DNA of 8,153 nucleotides from Actinomycetota bacterium (GCA_005777415.1 SXMI01000190.1:1-8153), one strand, 5' to 3'. Shown: positions 1-4,327, numbered from the stretch's first letter. Numbers and translations are program-made. The notes: generated from the letters alone by a model not told the origin.

Positions 1-778
1 CGGCACCGCCGAGGCCTTCCACGCCACCCTCTCGCTCGACGCCGTCATCCTCACCAAGCTCGACGGCGACAGCCGTGGCGGCGCCGCCCTCTCGGTGAAG
101 GACGTTGTGGGCCGGCCCATCGCCTTCGCGTCCACCGGCGAGCAGCTCGAGGACTTCGACCTGTTCCACCCGGACCGCCTGGCCGGGCGGATCCTGGGCG
201 AGGGCGACCTGGCCACGCTCATCGAGAAGGCGGAGACGGCGTTCGAGGAGGAGCAGGCCGAGGAGGCGGCGGCCCGGCTGCTCGACGGGACCTTCACCTT
301 CGACGACTTCCTCGACCAGATGCAGGCGATCAAGAAGATGGGTCCGATCTCCGGGCTCATGGGGATGTTGCCCGGTGTGCCCAAGGAGGTTCGCGACGTC
401 GAGATCGAGGACCACCAGATCGCCCGGATCGAGGCGATCATCCGCTCGATGACGCCGGGGGAGCGGACCGACCCCGACCTCATCGACCAGTCCCGCCGGA
501 CCCGCATCGCCCGGGGATCGGGCACCTCCTCCTCCGACGTCTCGCAGCTGGTGGCGCAGTTCAAGCAGATGCGCCAGATGATGCAGCAGATGGGCGGCCC
601 CAAGCGGGGGCGGAAGAACAAGAAGGGGCGGAAGGGCAAGGTCAAGGGCCGGAGTGGCGGCCGGGTGACCGCCAAGGGCCCGACGCCCATCGACAAGGCT
701 GCGTTCTCGCTCCCGAGCCTGGAGGAGATGGAGGCCCAGCTGCCGGGCCGCGGCCGGGGCCTCGACGACCTGGGTTGA
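1..778 (+). CDS. ffh: Signal recognition particle protein Ffh (SRP54), 5'-truncated
   Basis: This is the GTPase subunit of the signal recognition particle, which binds signal sequences on ribosomes together with 4.5S RNA and delivers them to FtsY at the membrane. The reading frame is open from base 2, so the N domain and the first part of the G domain lie before the window; about 258 residues remain. The G-domain motif TKLDGDSRGGAA is encoded from base 53, followed by the stretch FASTGEQLEDFDLFHPDRLAG, cut here in reading only. The M domain carries RIARGSG and a methionine-rich helix (QMRQMMQQMG, near 565-597) that lines the signal-peptide groove. After it comes a roughly 60-residue tail, first strongly basic (Lys/Arg/Gly-rich), then acidic; long basic tails are usual in actinobacterial Ffh. 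The stop is TGA at 776-778. A GC hairpin follows 27 nt later. Identification is secure. Confidence 0.97.
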   Translation, partial: GTAEAFHATLSLDAVILTKLDGDSRGGAALSVKDVVGRPIAFASTGEQLEDFDLFHPDRLAGRILGEGDLATLIEKAETAFEEEQAEEAAARLLDGTFTFDDFLDQMQAIKKMGPISGLMGMLPGVPKEVRDVEIEDHQIARIEAIIRSMTPGERTDPDLIDQSRRTRIARGSGTSSSDVSQLVAQFKQMRQMMQQMGGPKRGRKNKKGRKGKVKGRSGGRVTAKGPTPIDKAAFSLPSLEEMEAQLPGRGRGLDDLG

Positions 779-805
779 CGCCGGCCGTCCCGCCGGTCGT
801 GGTTT

Positions 806-821
806 GCGGCCCTCGGGCCGC
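806..821 (+). terminator. GC-rich hairpin after ffh, terminator-like
   Basis: A perfect inverted repeat, GCGGCCC (806-812) and GGGCCGC (815-821), lies 27 nt after the ffh stop. In RNA it would form a 6-bp stem with a CUCG loop. No T-run follows, so it is not a canonical intrinsic terminator, although actinobacteria often use stems without a U-tract. The 12-base core GGCCCTCGGGCC is identical to the core of the hairpin after trmD. It could instead be a 3'-end-protecting stem or lie in a promoter spacer (TTGCGG at 804-809 and CATCAT at 828-833 are weak -35/-10 look-alikes). Confidence 0.4.
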
Positions 822-855
822 GGCGAGCATCATGAGAGGCCCGCACCGCGGGAAC

Positions 856-940
856 GTGCTCCACCGATGGTGGGTCCCGAACGAGAGCACCCCGGCGTCG
901 TCGGACGTCGCCGGGACCACCCCACCTCCGACGAAGGAAG
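856..940 (+). promoter_or_regulatory. Structured 5' leader of rpsP with two consecutive stems and a Shine-Dalgarno
   Basis: The gap before rpsP holds two adjacent foldable units. The first has an outer stem GTGCT (856-860) with AGCAC (886-890), enclosing an inner stem CCACC (861-865) with GGTGG (869-873) and a GAT loop. The second has CCCGGCG (891-897) pairing with CGCCGGG (909-915), and inside it CGT/ACG (899-901 and 905-907) around a CGG loop. An 18-nt single-stranded stretch then leads to the ribosome binding site AAGGAAG (934-940), 9 nt before the GTG start. Back-to-back stems before a ribosomal-protein gene suggest an autoregulatory leader. No Rfam family is recognised by eye, so the regulatory role is inference. 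Confidence 0.4.
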
Positions 941-949
941 AAGCGCATC

Positions 950-1222
950 GTGGCCGTACGACTCCGTCTCATGCGGATGGGCAAGAAGAAGCAGCCGACC
1001 TACCGGATCGTCGCGGCCGACTCGAGGTCGCCGCGTGATGGCCGGTTCATCGAGATCGTGGGCACCTACGACCCCCGTCAGGAGCCGTCGCTGATCAACG
1101 TCGACCAGGAGAAGGCCCTCCACTGGCTCCGCCACGGCGCCCAGCCGACCGAGCGGGTCCAGAAGCTCCTCCAGATCTCGGGCACCTGGGACGAGTTCCA
1201 GTCCTCGAAGCGCGCCGGTTGA
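950..1222 (+). CDS. rpsP: 30S ribosomal protein S16
   Basis: This encodes S16, a 30S body protein that binds 16S rRNA early and is needed for small-subunit assembly. The 90-residue product has the family's hallmark N-terminus (AVRLRLMRMGKKKQPTYRIV, residues 2-21), then SRSPRDGRFIEIVGTYDP, and a C-terminal half containing ALHWLRHGAQPTERV. The length is normal for the family. GTG at 950 is chosen because S16 proteins begin with the short MAVRLRL-type strand and because AAGGAAG at 934-940 is well placed; the next methionines (residues 8 and 10) would cut off the first beta strand. It is the first gene of the rpsP-khpA-rimM-trmD operon, with 10 nt to khpA. A structured leader precedes it and may carry regulation. 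Confidence 0.98.
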   Translation: MAVRLRLMRMGKKKQPTYRIVAADSRSPRDGRFIEIVGTYDPRQEPSLINVDQEKALHWLRHGAQPTERVQKLLQISGTWDEFQSSKRAG

Positions 1223-1232
1223 TCGGGGCGGC

Positions 1233-1499
1233 ATGAGCGACGAGATCAACCCCGACGGCCCCACCCACGCGGCGGCGGTGCTCGAGCACCTGGCCCGTTC
1301 CCTGGTCGACGACCCCGACGGCGTGAGCGTCGAGGTGGTCGACGGCTCGCCCCGGCCGCAGTTGAACCTGCGGGTCTCCGACGGGGACATGGGTCGGATC
1401 ATCGGCAAGCGCGGCCGCATGGCCAACGCCATCCGCACCGTGACGCGTGCGGCGGCCGCCCGCGACGGCATCGACGTCGACATCGAATTCATCGACTGA
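1233..1499 (+). CDS. khpA: KH-domain RNA-binding protein KhpA
   Basis: This is a small single-KH-domain RNA-binding protein. In Gram-positive bacteria KhpA pairs with KhpB (Jag/EloR) and affects cell elongation and RNA metabolism, and its gene usually lies between rpsP and rimM, as here. The 88-residue product shows LEHLARSLVDDPDGV (residues 17-31) and the KH signature GRIIGKRGRMANAIRTV (near residues 54-70), in which GKRG is the GxxG nucleic-acid-binding loop. It is slightly longer than the usual 75-80 residues because of a short N-terminal extension. ATG at 1233 is used; a GTG at 1278 would give a family-length protein but has no ribosome binding site. No strong Shine-Dalgarno precedes 1233 either, which suggests translational coupling to rpsP 10 nt upstream. 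Confidence 0.93.
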   Translation: MSDEINPDGPTHAAAVLEHLARSLVDDPDGVSVEVVDGSPRPQLNLRVSDGDMGRIIGKRGRMANAIRTVTRAAAARDGIDVDIEFID

Positions 1500-1504
1500 C
1501 GGTC

Positions 1505-2020
1505 GTGCTCGAGGTCGGCCGGATCGCCAAGGTCCACGGCCTGCGCGGCGAGGTGGTCGTCGCCCTCAGCACCGACCGGTTGGAACGGGTCGCCCCGTCG
1601 GCGGAACTCCTCGGCGTCCCGTCGGGGTCGGATGCACCCGTCGGACCCGACGATCCGTCGGCCCGGCGCCTCGTCGTCGACGCCGCCCGTCCGCACGGCG
1701 ATCGCTGGCTGGTCCGGTTCCGGGGGAGCGAGCGGCGTGAGGACGCCGAGGCCCTGCGGGGACTGGTCCTGTTCGGCGAACCACTGGACGTGGACGACGT
1801 CCTGTGGGTCCACGAACTCGTGGGCGTCACCGTGAGGTCGGTCGACGGGGTGGACCGGGGAGTCGTCACGGCCGTCCAGGCCAATCCGGCCGCCGACCTG
1901 CTCGTCCTGGACTCCGGGGCGCTCGTCCCCGTGGTGTTCGTCGTGGGCGGGCCCCAGGACGGCGAGGTCCTCGTGGACGTCCCGGACGGCCTGTTCGAGC
2001 TCACCGACGACGCCGGTTGA
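1505..2020 (+). CDS. rimM: Ribosome maturation factor RimM
   Basis: RimM binds ribosomal protein S19 and helps mature the 3' (head) domain of the 30S subunit. The 171-residue product opens with the family's first strand, EVGRIAKVHGLRGEVVV, and has VRFRGSERREDAEALRGLVLF-like features of the RimM N-terminal barrel up to about residue 92. A PRC-barrel domain follows from about residue 99 (LWVHELVGVTVRSVDG), ending with a VLVDVPDGLFEL strand. Length and order are normal. GTG at 1505 is chosen because the conserved VGRIAKVHG begins at residue 4; it lies 5 nt after khpA, with no clear ribosome binding site, so translational coupling is likely. The stop at 2018-2020 is 8 nt before the trmD start. 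Co-occurrence with rpsP, trmD and rplS is the classic arrangement. Confidence 0.95.
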   Translation: MLEVGRIAKVHGLRGEVVVALSTDRLERVAPSAELLGVPSGSDAPVGPDDPSARRLVVDAARPHGDRWLVRFRGSERREDAEALRGLVLFGEPLDVDDVLWVHELVGVTVRSVDGVDRGVVTAVQANPAADLLVLDSGALVPVVFVVGGPQDGEVLVDVPDGLFELTDDAG

Positions 2021-2028
2021 GTCCGCTC

Positions 2029-2763
2029 GTGCGCATCGACGTCATCACGATCTTCCCCGAACTGGTCGTCGGGTTCGCCGGGCACAGCCTGCTCGGTCGG
2101 GCGGTCGCCGGAGGCGAGGTCGACCTGCGGGTCCACGACCTCCGCGACGCCACGACCGACGCGCACCGCACCGTCGACGACGCCCCCTTCGGCGGGGGAG
2201 CAGGCATGGTCCTGCGGCCGGAGCCGGTGCTGGCCACCGTCGAGGCGGTCGACCCGCCCCGACCGGTGGTCGCGCTCGGCCCGGGAGGTCGGACCTTCGA
2301 CCAGGCCACGGCGCGTCGCCTCGCCGGGTCGGACGGCTTCACCCTGCTCTGCGGCCGGTACGAGGGGATCGACCAGCGGGTCCTGGACCACGTCGTCGAC
2401 GAGGAGCTGTCCATCGGTGACTACGTGCTCGCCGGTGGGGAGGTGGCGGCGCTCGTCGTCGTCGAGGCGGTCACCCGGCTCCTGCCCGGGGTGATGGGCA
2501 ACCTCGCCTCGGCCGAGGAGGAGAGCTTCGGTGACGGCCTGCTCGAGTACCCGCACTACCCGCGACCGGCGGAGTTCCGGGGGTGGGAGGTCCCCGAGGT
2601 GCTCCGTTCGGGCGACCACGGTCGCATCGGCCGGTGGCGACGGGCCCAGTCGCTCCGTCGAACCATCGACCGCCGCCCGGACCTGATCGAGGACCGCGGT
2701 GGCCTGACCGCGGCCGACCGGCAGCTCCTCGTCGAGTTCGGGCTGGACGGACCCGCCGACTGA
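2029..2763 (+). CDS. trmD: tRNA (guanine-N1-)-methyltransferase TrmD
   Basis: TrmD methylates G37 of tRNAs reading codons of the CNN type, using S-adenosylmethionine, and prevents +1 frameshifting. The 244-residue product has the SPOUT knot signatures LLCGRYEGIDQRV (residues 106-118) and SIGDYVLAGGE (128-138), plus HRTVDDAPFGGGAGMVL near the N-terminus. GTG at 2029 gives the standard start (V/M)RIDVITIFPE; an in-frame TTG at 2017 overlapping the rimM stop is less likely. Arg150 corresponds to catalytic Arg154 of the E. coli enzyme by alignment of flanking motifs. The catalytic base Asp169 (in E. coli EDSF) is replaced by Glu165 (EESF), and the usual HYTRP reads HYPRP. The rest of the C-terminal domain (GDHGRIGRWRRAQSLRRT) is intact, so an active enzyme is expected. 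A GC hairpin follows 7 nt after the stop. Confidence 0.96.
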   Translation: MRIDVITIFPELVVGFAGHSLLGRAVAGGEVDLRVHDLRDATTDAHRTVDDAPFGGGAGMVLRPEPVLATVEAVDPPRPVVALGPGGRTFDQATARRLAGSDGFTLLCGRYEGIDQRVLDHVVDEELSIGDYVLAGGEVAALVVVEAVTRLLPGVMGNLASAEEESFGDGLLEYPHYPRPAEFRGWEVPEVLRSGDHGRIGRWRRAQSLRRTIDRRPDLIEDRGGLTAADRQLLVEFGLDGPAD

Positions 2764-2770
2764 GGTGGTC

Positions 2771-2786
2771 CGGGCCCTCGGGCCCG
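2771..2786 (+). terminator. GC-rich hairpin after trmD, terminator-like
   Basis: CGGGCCC (2771-2777) and GGGCCCG (2780-2786) form a perfect inverted repeat beginning 8 nt after the trmD stop. The predicted RNA is a 6-bp stem with a CUCG loop, the same core as the hairpin after ffh. CTTT follows at 2794-2797, a weak U-tract at best. Its place at the end of the rpsP-trmD operon and ahead of a candidate rplS promoter supports a transcription-ending role. Confidence 0.5.
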
Positions 2787-2794
2787 CCGCCGGC

Positions 2795-2824
2795 TTTCCC
2801 ACCCGGGCGCCGCTCCGTTACGAT
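2795..2824 (+). promoter_or_regulatory. Putative rplS promoter
   Basis: TACGAT at 2819-2824 fits the actinobacterial -10 pattern TAnnnT, and TTTCCC at 2795-2800 lies 18 nt upstream as a poor -35. The surrounding CCGTTACGATG is the least GC-rich stretch in the trmD-rplS gap. Similar TACGnT hexamers lie before comM and xerC. Initiation near 2831 would give a leader of about 95 nt. The assignment rests on pattern and position only. Confidence 0.4.
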
Positions 2825-2891
2825 GCCGAGTCCCCGGTCGGCATCGGCCGGGTCGGCCGGTACGGCCACCGCCCGCCCCGTGCTCGGCGGG
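2821..2891 (+). promoter_or_regulatory. Inverted repeats in the rplS upstream region (possible operator or leader)
   Basis: A perfect 9-bp inverted repeat, CGATGCCGA (2821-2829) and TCGGCATCG (2838-2846), is separated by 8 nt and overlaps the end of the putative -10 element. A second stem, CCCGCC (2872-2877) with GGCGGG (2886-2891), has an 8-nt loop and stands about 27 nt before the ribosome binding site. If transcription begins near 2831, the first repeat would act as DNA (operator-like) and the second as RNA. If transcription runs through from trmD, both would be RNA stems of an L19 leader. Neither role is proven. Confidence 0.35.
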
Positions 2892-2926
2892 TCGGCCCGA
2901 GGACCGGCGACACGACTGGAGCTCCG

Positions 2927-3271
2927 ATGAACCCCACCGACCTGATCGATCAGTCGAGCCTGCGCACCGACATCCCGGCGTTCCAGCCCGGTGACACCCT
3001 GAAGGTGCACGTGAAGGTGGTCGAGGGGAACAAGGAGCGGGTCCAGGTCTTCCAGGGCGTCGTGATCGCCCGTCAGGGCGGCGGCCTGCAGGAGACCTTC
3101 ACGGTCCGCAAGGTGTCCTACGGGGTGGGCGTGGAGCGCATCTTCCCGATCCACTCGCCGATCATCGACCGGGTCGAGGTCGTCACCCGCGGCGATGTCC
3201 GTCGGGCCAAGCTCTACTACCTCCGTGACCGGGTCGGGAAGGCCGCCAAGGTCAAGGAGAAGCGGGACTGA
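2927..3271 (+). CDS. rplS: 50S ribosomal protein L19
   Basis: L19 sits at the 30S-50S interface of the large subunit. The 114-residue product has the expected features: FQPGDTLKVHVKVVEGNKER (about residues 19-38), QVFQGVVIARQGGGLQETFT, then VRKVSYGVGVERIFPIHSP and the C-terminal RRAKLYYLRDRVGKAAKVKE. ATG at 2927 is well supported by GGAG at 2918-2921 with 5-nt spacing and by family length. Unlike the four genes upstream it is separated from trmD by 163 nt holding a hairpin and a promoter-like element, so it is probably transcribed on its own or only partly with trmD. A strong terminator-like stem follows 7 nt after the stop. Confidence 0.98.
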   Translation: MNPTDLIDQSSLRTDIPAFQPGDTLKVHVKVVEGNKERVQVFQGVVIARQGGGLQETFTVRKVSYGVGVERIFPIHSPIIDRVEVVTRGDVRRAKLYYLRDRVGKAAKVKEKRD

Positions 3272-3278
3272 GTCCCCT

Positions 3279-3299
3279 GCGGCCGGCGGGTCCGGCCGC
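3279..3299 (+). terminator. Strong terminator-like stem after rplS
   Basis: GCGGCCGG (3279-3286) and CCGGCCGC (3292-3299) form a perfect 8-bp, all-GC stem with loop CGGGT, starting 7 nt after the rplS stop. It is followed by CCCCTTCCCC rather than a T-run. Strength and position make it the best intrinsic-terminator candidate of the window, with the usual caution that U-tract-less stems in high-GC genomes may act as mRNA 3'-end barriers instead. Confidence 0.55.
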
Positions 3300-3353
3300 C
3301 CCTTCCCCCTGGCGCCGCCACCGGGCGGCTCTGCTGAACGGAGGGTCGCCGAC

Positions 3354-3701
3354 GTGGTGGCCTACGATTCGGCGCGCCTCGGCCGCCACGGCGAGGACCG
3401 CGTCGCCCGGTGGTACGAGGAGCGCGGCTACCGGGTGCTCGAACGCAACTGGCGTTGCGATCTCGGTGAGCTCGACCTGATCCTCGCCCGGGGGGACGAC
3501 GTGGTGGTGTGCGAGGTCAAGACCCGCTCCACGACCCGGTTCGGTCACCCGCTCGAGGCGGTCGGCCCCGACAAGCAGCGCCGGCTGCGGGCGCTCGCCG
3601 CTCGCTGGCGGGAGGGTGCCCCCTTCCGTCCGAACTCGCTGCGCATCGACGTGGCGGCGGTGCTCGGCGGTCGGATCACGGTGGTCGAGCACGCCTGCTG
3701 A
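3354..3701 (+). CDS. yraN: YraN family (UPF0102) putative endonuclease-like protein
   Basis: The YraN/UPF0102 family has a restriction-endonuclease-like (PD-(D/E)XK) fold; its cellular job is not settled. The 115-residue product has the family pattern GRHGEDRVARWYEERGYRVL (residues 10-29), then ERNWRCDLGELDLIL and VVCEVKTRS. Asp41 in GELD and Glu54-x-Lys56 in CEVK are the candidate metal-binding and catalytic residues, and Glu14 lies in the first helix as expected. GTG at 3354 is chosen because GGAGG (3340-3344) lies 9 nt upstream; a second GTG at 3357 is nearly as good. The frame is open further upstream into rplS, but that extension is low-complexity and non-homologous. In other Actinobacteria the gene directly precedes comM; here two small opposite-strand genes intervene. 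Confidence 0.93.
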   Translation: MVAYDSARLGRHGEDRVARWYEERGYRVLERNWRCDLGELDLILARGDDVVVCEVKTRSTTRFGHPLEAVGPDKQRRLRALAARWREGAPFRPNSLRIDVAAVLGGRITVVEHAC

Positions 3702-3705
3702 GCCG

Positions 3706-3732
3706 CCGACCGTGTGACGTCCCACGGGTCGG
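3706..3732. terminator. Stem between the convergent yraN and zinc-ribbon genes
   Basis: CCGACC (3706-3711) pairs with GGTCGG (3727-3732), enclosing GTG/CAC (3714-3716 and 3723-3725) around a 6-nt ACGTCC loop. It begins 4 nt after the yraN stop and lies about 35 nt beyond the minus-strand stop, so it could end both transcripts. There is no T-run on either side. Confidence 0.3.
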
Positions 3733-3739
3733 ACGGTCC

Positions 3740-3784
3740 AGCGGCGGGCAACCCGGCGGCGGGCAGCTCAGCGGCGGGGGGCGC
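3740..3784. repeat. Three imperfect 15-bp tandem repeats spanning the zinc-ribbon gene stop
   Basis: Three 15-bp units lie head to tail: AGCGGCGGGCAACCC, GGCGGCGGGCAGCTC and AGCGGCGGGGGGCGC on the + strand. They share the core GCGGCGGG. Units one and two agree at 12 of 15 positions, two and three at 11 of 15. The boundary between units two and three falls within the minus-strand TGA stop (3768-3770), so the third unit encodes the end of the zinc-ribbon protein and the others lie beyond its stop. Confidence 0.6.
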
Positions 3785-3980
3785 GACGCATCCGCTGGTC
3801 CCAGCAGCCGCGGTGCCAGTGCCTCCGCAGGTCGGGCGCGTCGATCGGGACGGCGACGATGTGTCCCGTGCCGGCCGGGATGTCCCGGTTGCAGCCCGGG
3901 CAGAGGTAGGTCTTGCGGGCCTGGTAGGGCTGGATCCGCCGGACCTCGCACTCGGCGGTCGCGGTGAGGTCCCGCTCCAC
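3768..3980 (-). CDS. Small zinc-ribbon-like conserved actinobacterial protein
   Basis: The 70-residue product has potential metal ligands Cys27-x-x-Cys30, His40, His54, His56 and Cys59, within KTYLCPGCNRDIPAG and RRHWHRGCW. The pattern CPGC, G-x-x-H then RRHWHxxCW is that of small conserved proteins of Streptomyces and other Actinobacteria that databases often name 'ATP/GTP-binding protein', although no nucleotide-binding motif is visible here. The function is unknown; a structural zinc site or nucleic-acid contact is inference. The C-terminus is Arg-rich. GTG at 3980 is the only usable start: upstream the frame runs to TGA at 4020-4022 with no start codon. No clear Shine-Dalgarno is seen, and a hairpin stands just before the start. 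It lies opposite to yraN and comM, 84 nt downstream of a small membrane-protein gene in the same frame, probably as a two-gene operon. Confidence 0.82.
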   Translation of the reverse strand: MERDLTATAECEVRRIQPYQARKTYLCPGCNRDIPAGTGHIVAVPIDAPDLRRHWHRGCWDQRMRRAPRR

Positions 3981-3982
3981 GT

Positions 3983-3997
3983 CACCGGGCCCCGGTG
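3983..3997 (-). promoter_or_regulatory. Hairpin just before the zinc-ribbon gene start
   Basis: CACCGGG (3983-3989) and CCCGGTG (3991-3997) are perfect inverse complements around one base, giving a 6-bp stem with a 3-nt loop in RNA. On the minus-strand message it ends 2 nt before the GTG start and occupies the place of a ribosome binding site. It may restrict initiation unless an upstream ribosome opens it, which would couple this gene to the membrane-protein gene before it. Confidence 0.35.
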
Positions 3998-4019
3998 GGT
4001 GCGACCGCGCTCGAACCGC

Positions 4020-4079
4020 TCATGCGAACCCGGCCCATGCGAACCCGGCTCATCCGAACCCGGCTCATCCGAACACGGC
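4020..4079. repeat. Four 15-bp tandem repeats spanning the small membrane-protein gene stop
   Basis: Four direct repeats of 15 bp run without gaps: TCATGCGAACCCGGC, CCATGCGAACCCGGC, TCATCCGAACCCGGC and TCATCCGAACACGGC on the + strand. Neighbouring units differ by one or two bases. On the minus strand the unit reads GCCGGGTTCGGATGA, so each copy carries a codon at the same phase that is TGA in three copies and TGG in one. The first minus-strand copy holds the last codons (Val-Phe-Gly) and the stop of the 36-residue protein; the others follow it. Unit length of five codons preserves the frame. Confidence 0.85.
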
Positions 4080-4175
4080 CCAGATGAGGACTGCGGCGGC
4101 GGCGAGGAGGGCGGCCACGACGAACACCACGTCGGCGCGGCCGGTCCGGTGCTTCCGGGTGGGGTCGAGCCCCAT
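4065..4175 (-). CDS. 36-residue single-pass membrane protein (small ORF)
   Basis: ATG at 4175 opens a 36-codon frame ending with TGA at 4065-4067. The product has a polar, basic N-terminus (MGLDPTRKHRTGRAD, residues 1-15) and one uninterrupted hydrophobic helix of about 20 residues (VVFVVAALLAAAAVLIWAVF, 16-35), then Gly36. The positive N-terminal flank predicts the N-terminus in the cytoplasm. Codon use supports a real gene: all but two codons end in G or C, matching the neighbours. Small proteins of this layout occur in Actinobacteria, but I cannot name a family. No good Shine-Dalgarno is visible. It is followed, in the same frame, by the zinc-ribbon gene 84 nt downstream. A chance hydrophobic ORF is possible, though the clean charge and helix architecture argues against it. 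Confidence 0.6.
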   Translation of the reverse strand: MGLDPTRKHRTGRADVVFVVAALLAAAAVLIWAVFG

Positions 4176-4204
4176 CAGGCGCCCGCGTCGTCAGTCGCTG
4201 ACCC

Positions 4205-4245
4205 GGGGGCGGGTGGTGCGAGGTCGGGTGGGACGGGGGCGGGTG
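4205..4245 (+). repeat. Direct repeat and G-quadruplex-forming motif upstream of comM
   Basis: GGGGGCGGGTG occurs at 4205-4215 and again at 4235-4245, exactly 30 bp apart. Between and within them, four G-runs at 4226-4243 (GGG, GGG, GGGGG, GGG with loops T, AC and C) meet the strict quadruplex pattern with very short loops. The G-rich strand is the coding strand of comM and the template strand for the small minus genes. Chance in a GC-rich genome is a real alternative. Confidence 0.5.
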
Positions 4246-4327
4246 AGCGGCGGGTCGGCCCGGTGGGAGGAACCATCACTCGACCAGTATCGCCGGTCGG
4301 TGCCGGACCTGTGTCCCCGGCCGGACC

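Noticed and set aside
1489..2802. Minus-strand 437-codon frame opposite rimM and trmD
   Set aside because: It is antisense to two well-conserved genes and has shadow-like composition.
3195..3353. N-terminal extension of yraN into rplS
   Set aside because: The added residues are Ser/Arg/Pro/Gly-rich, lack homology to the family and overlap L19 coding sequence, whereas GGAGG and GTG at 3354 give a normal-length protein.
4020..4079. CRISPR-like array
   Set aside because: The 15-bp units are directly adjacent with no spacers, so this is a simple tandem repeat.
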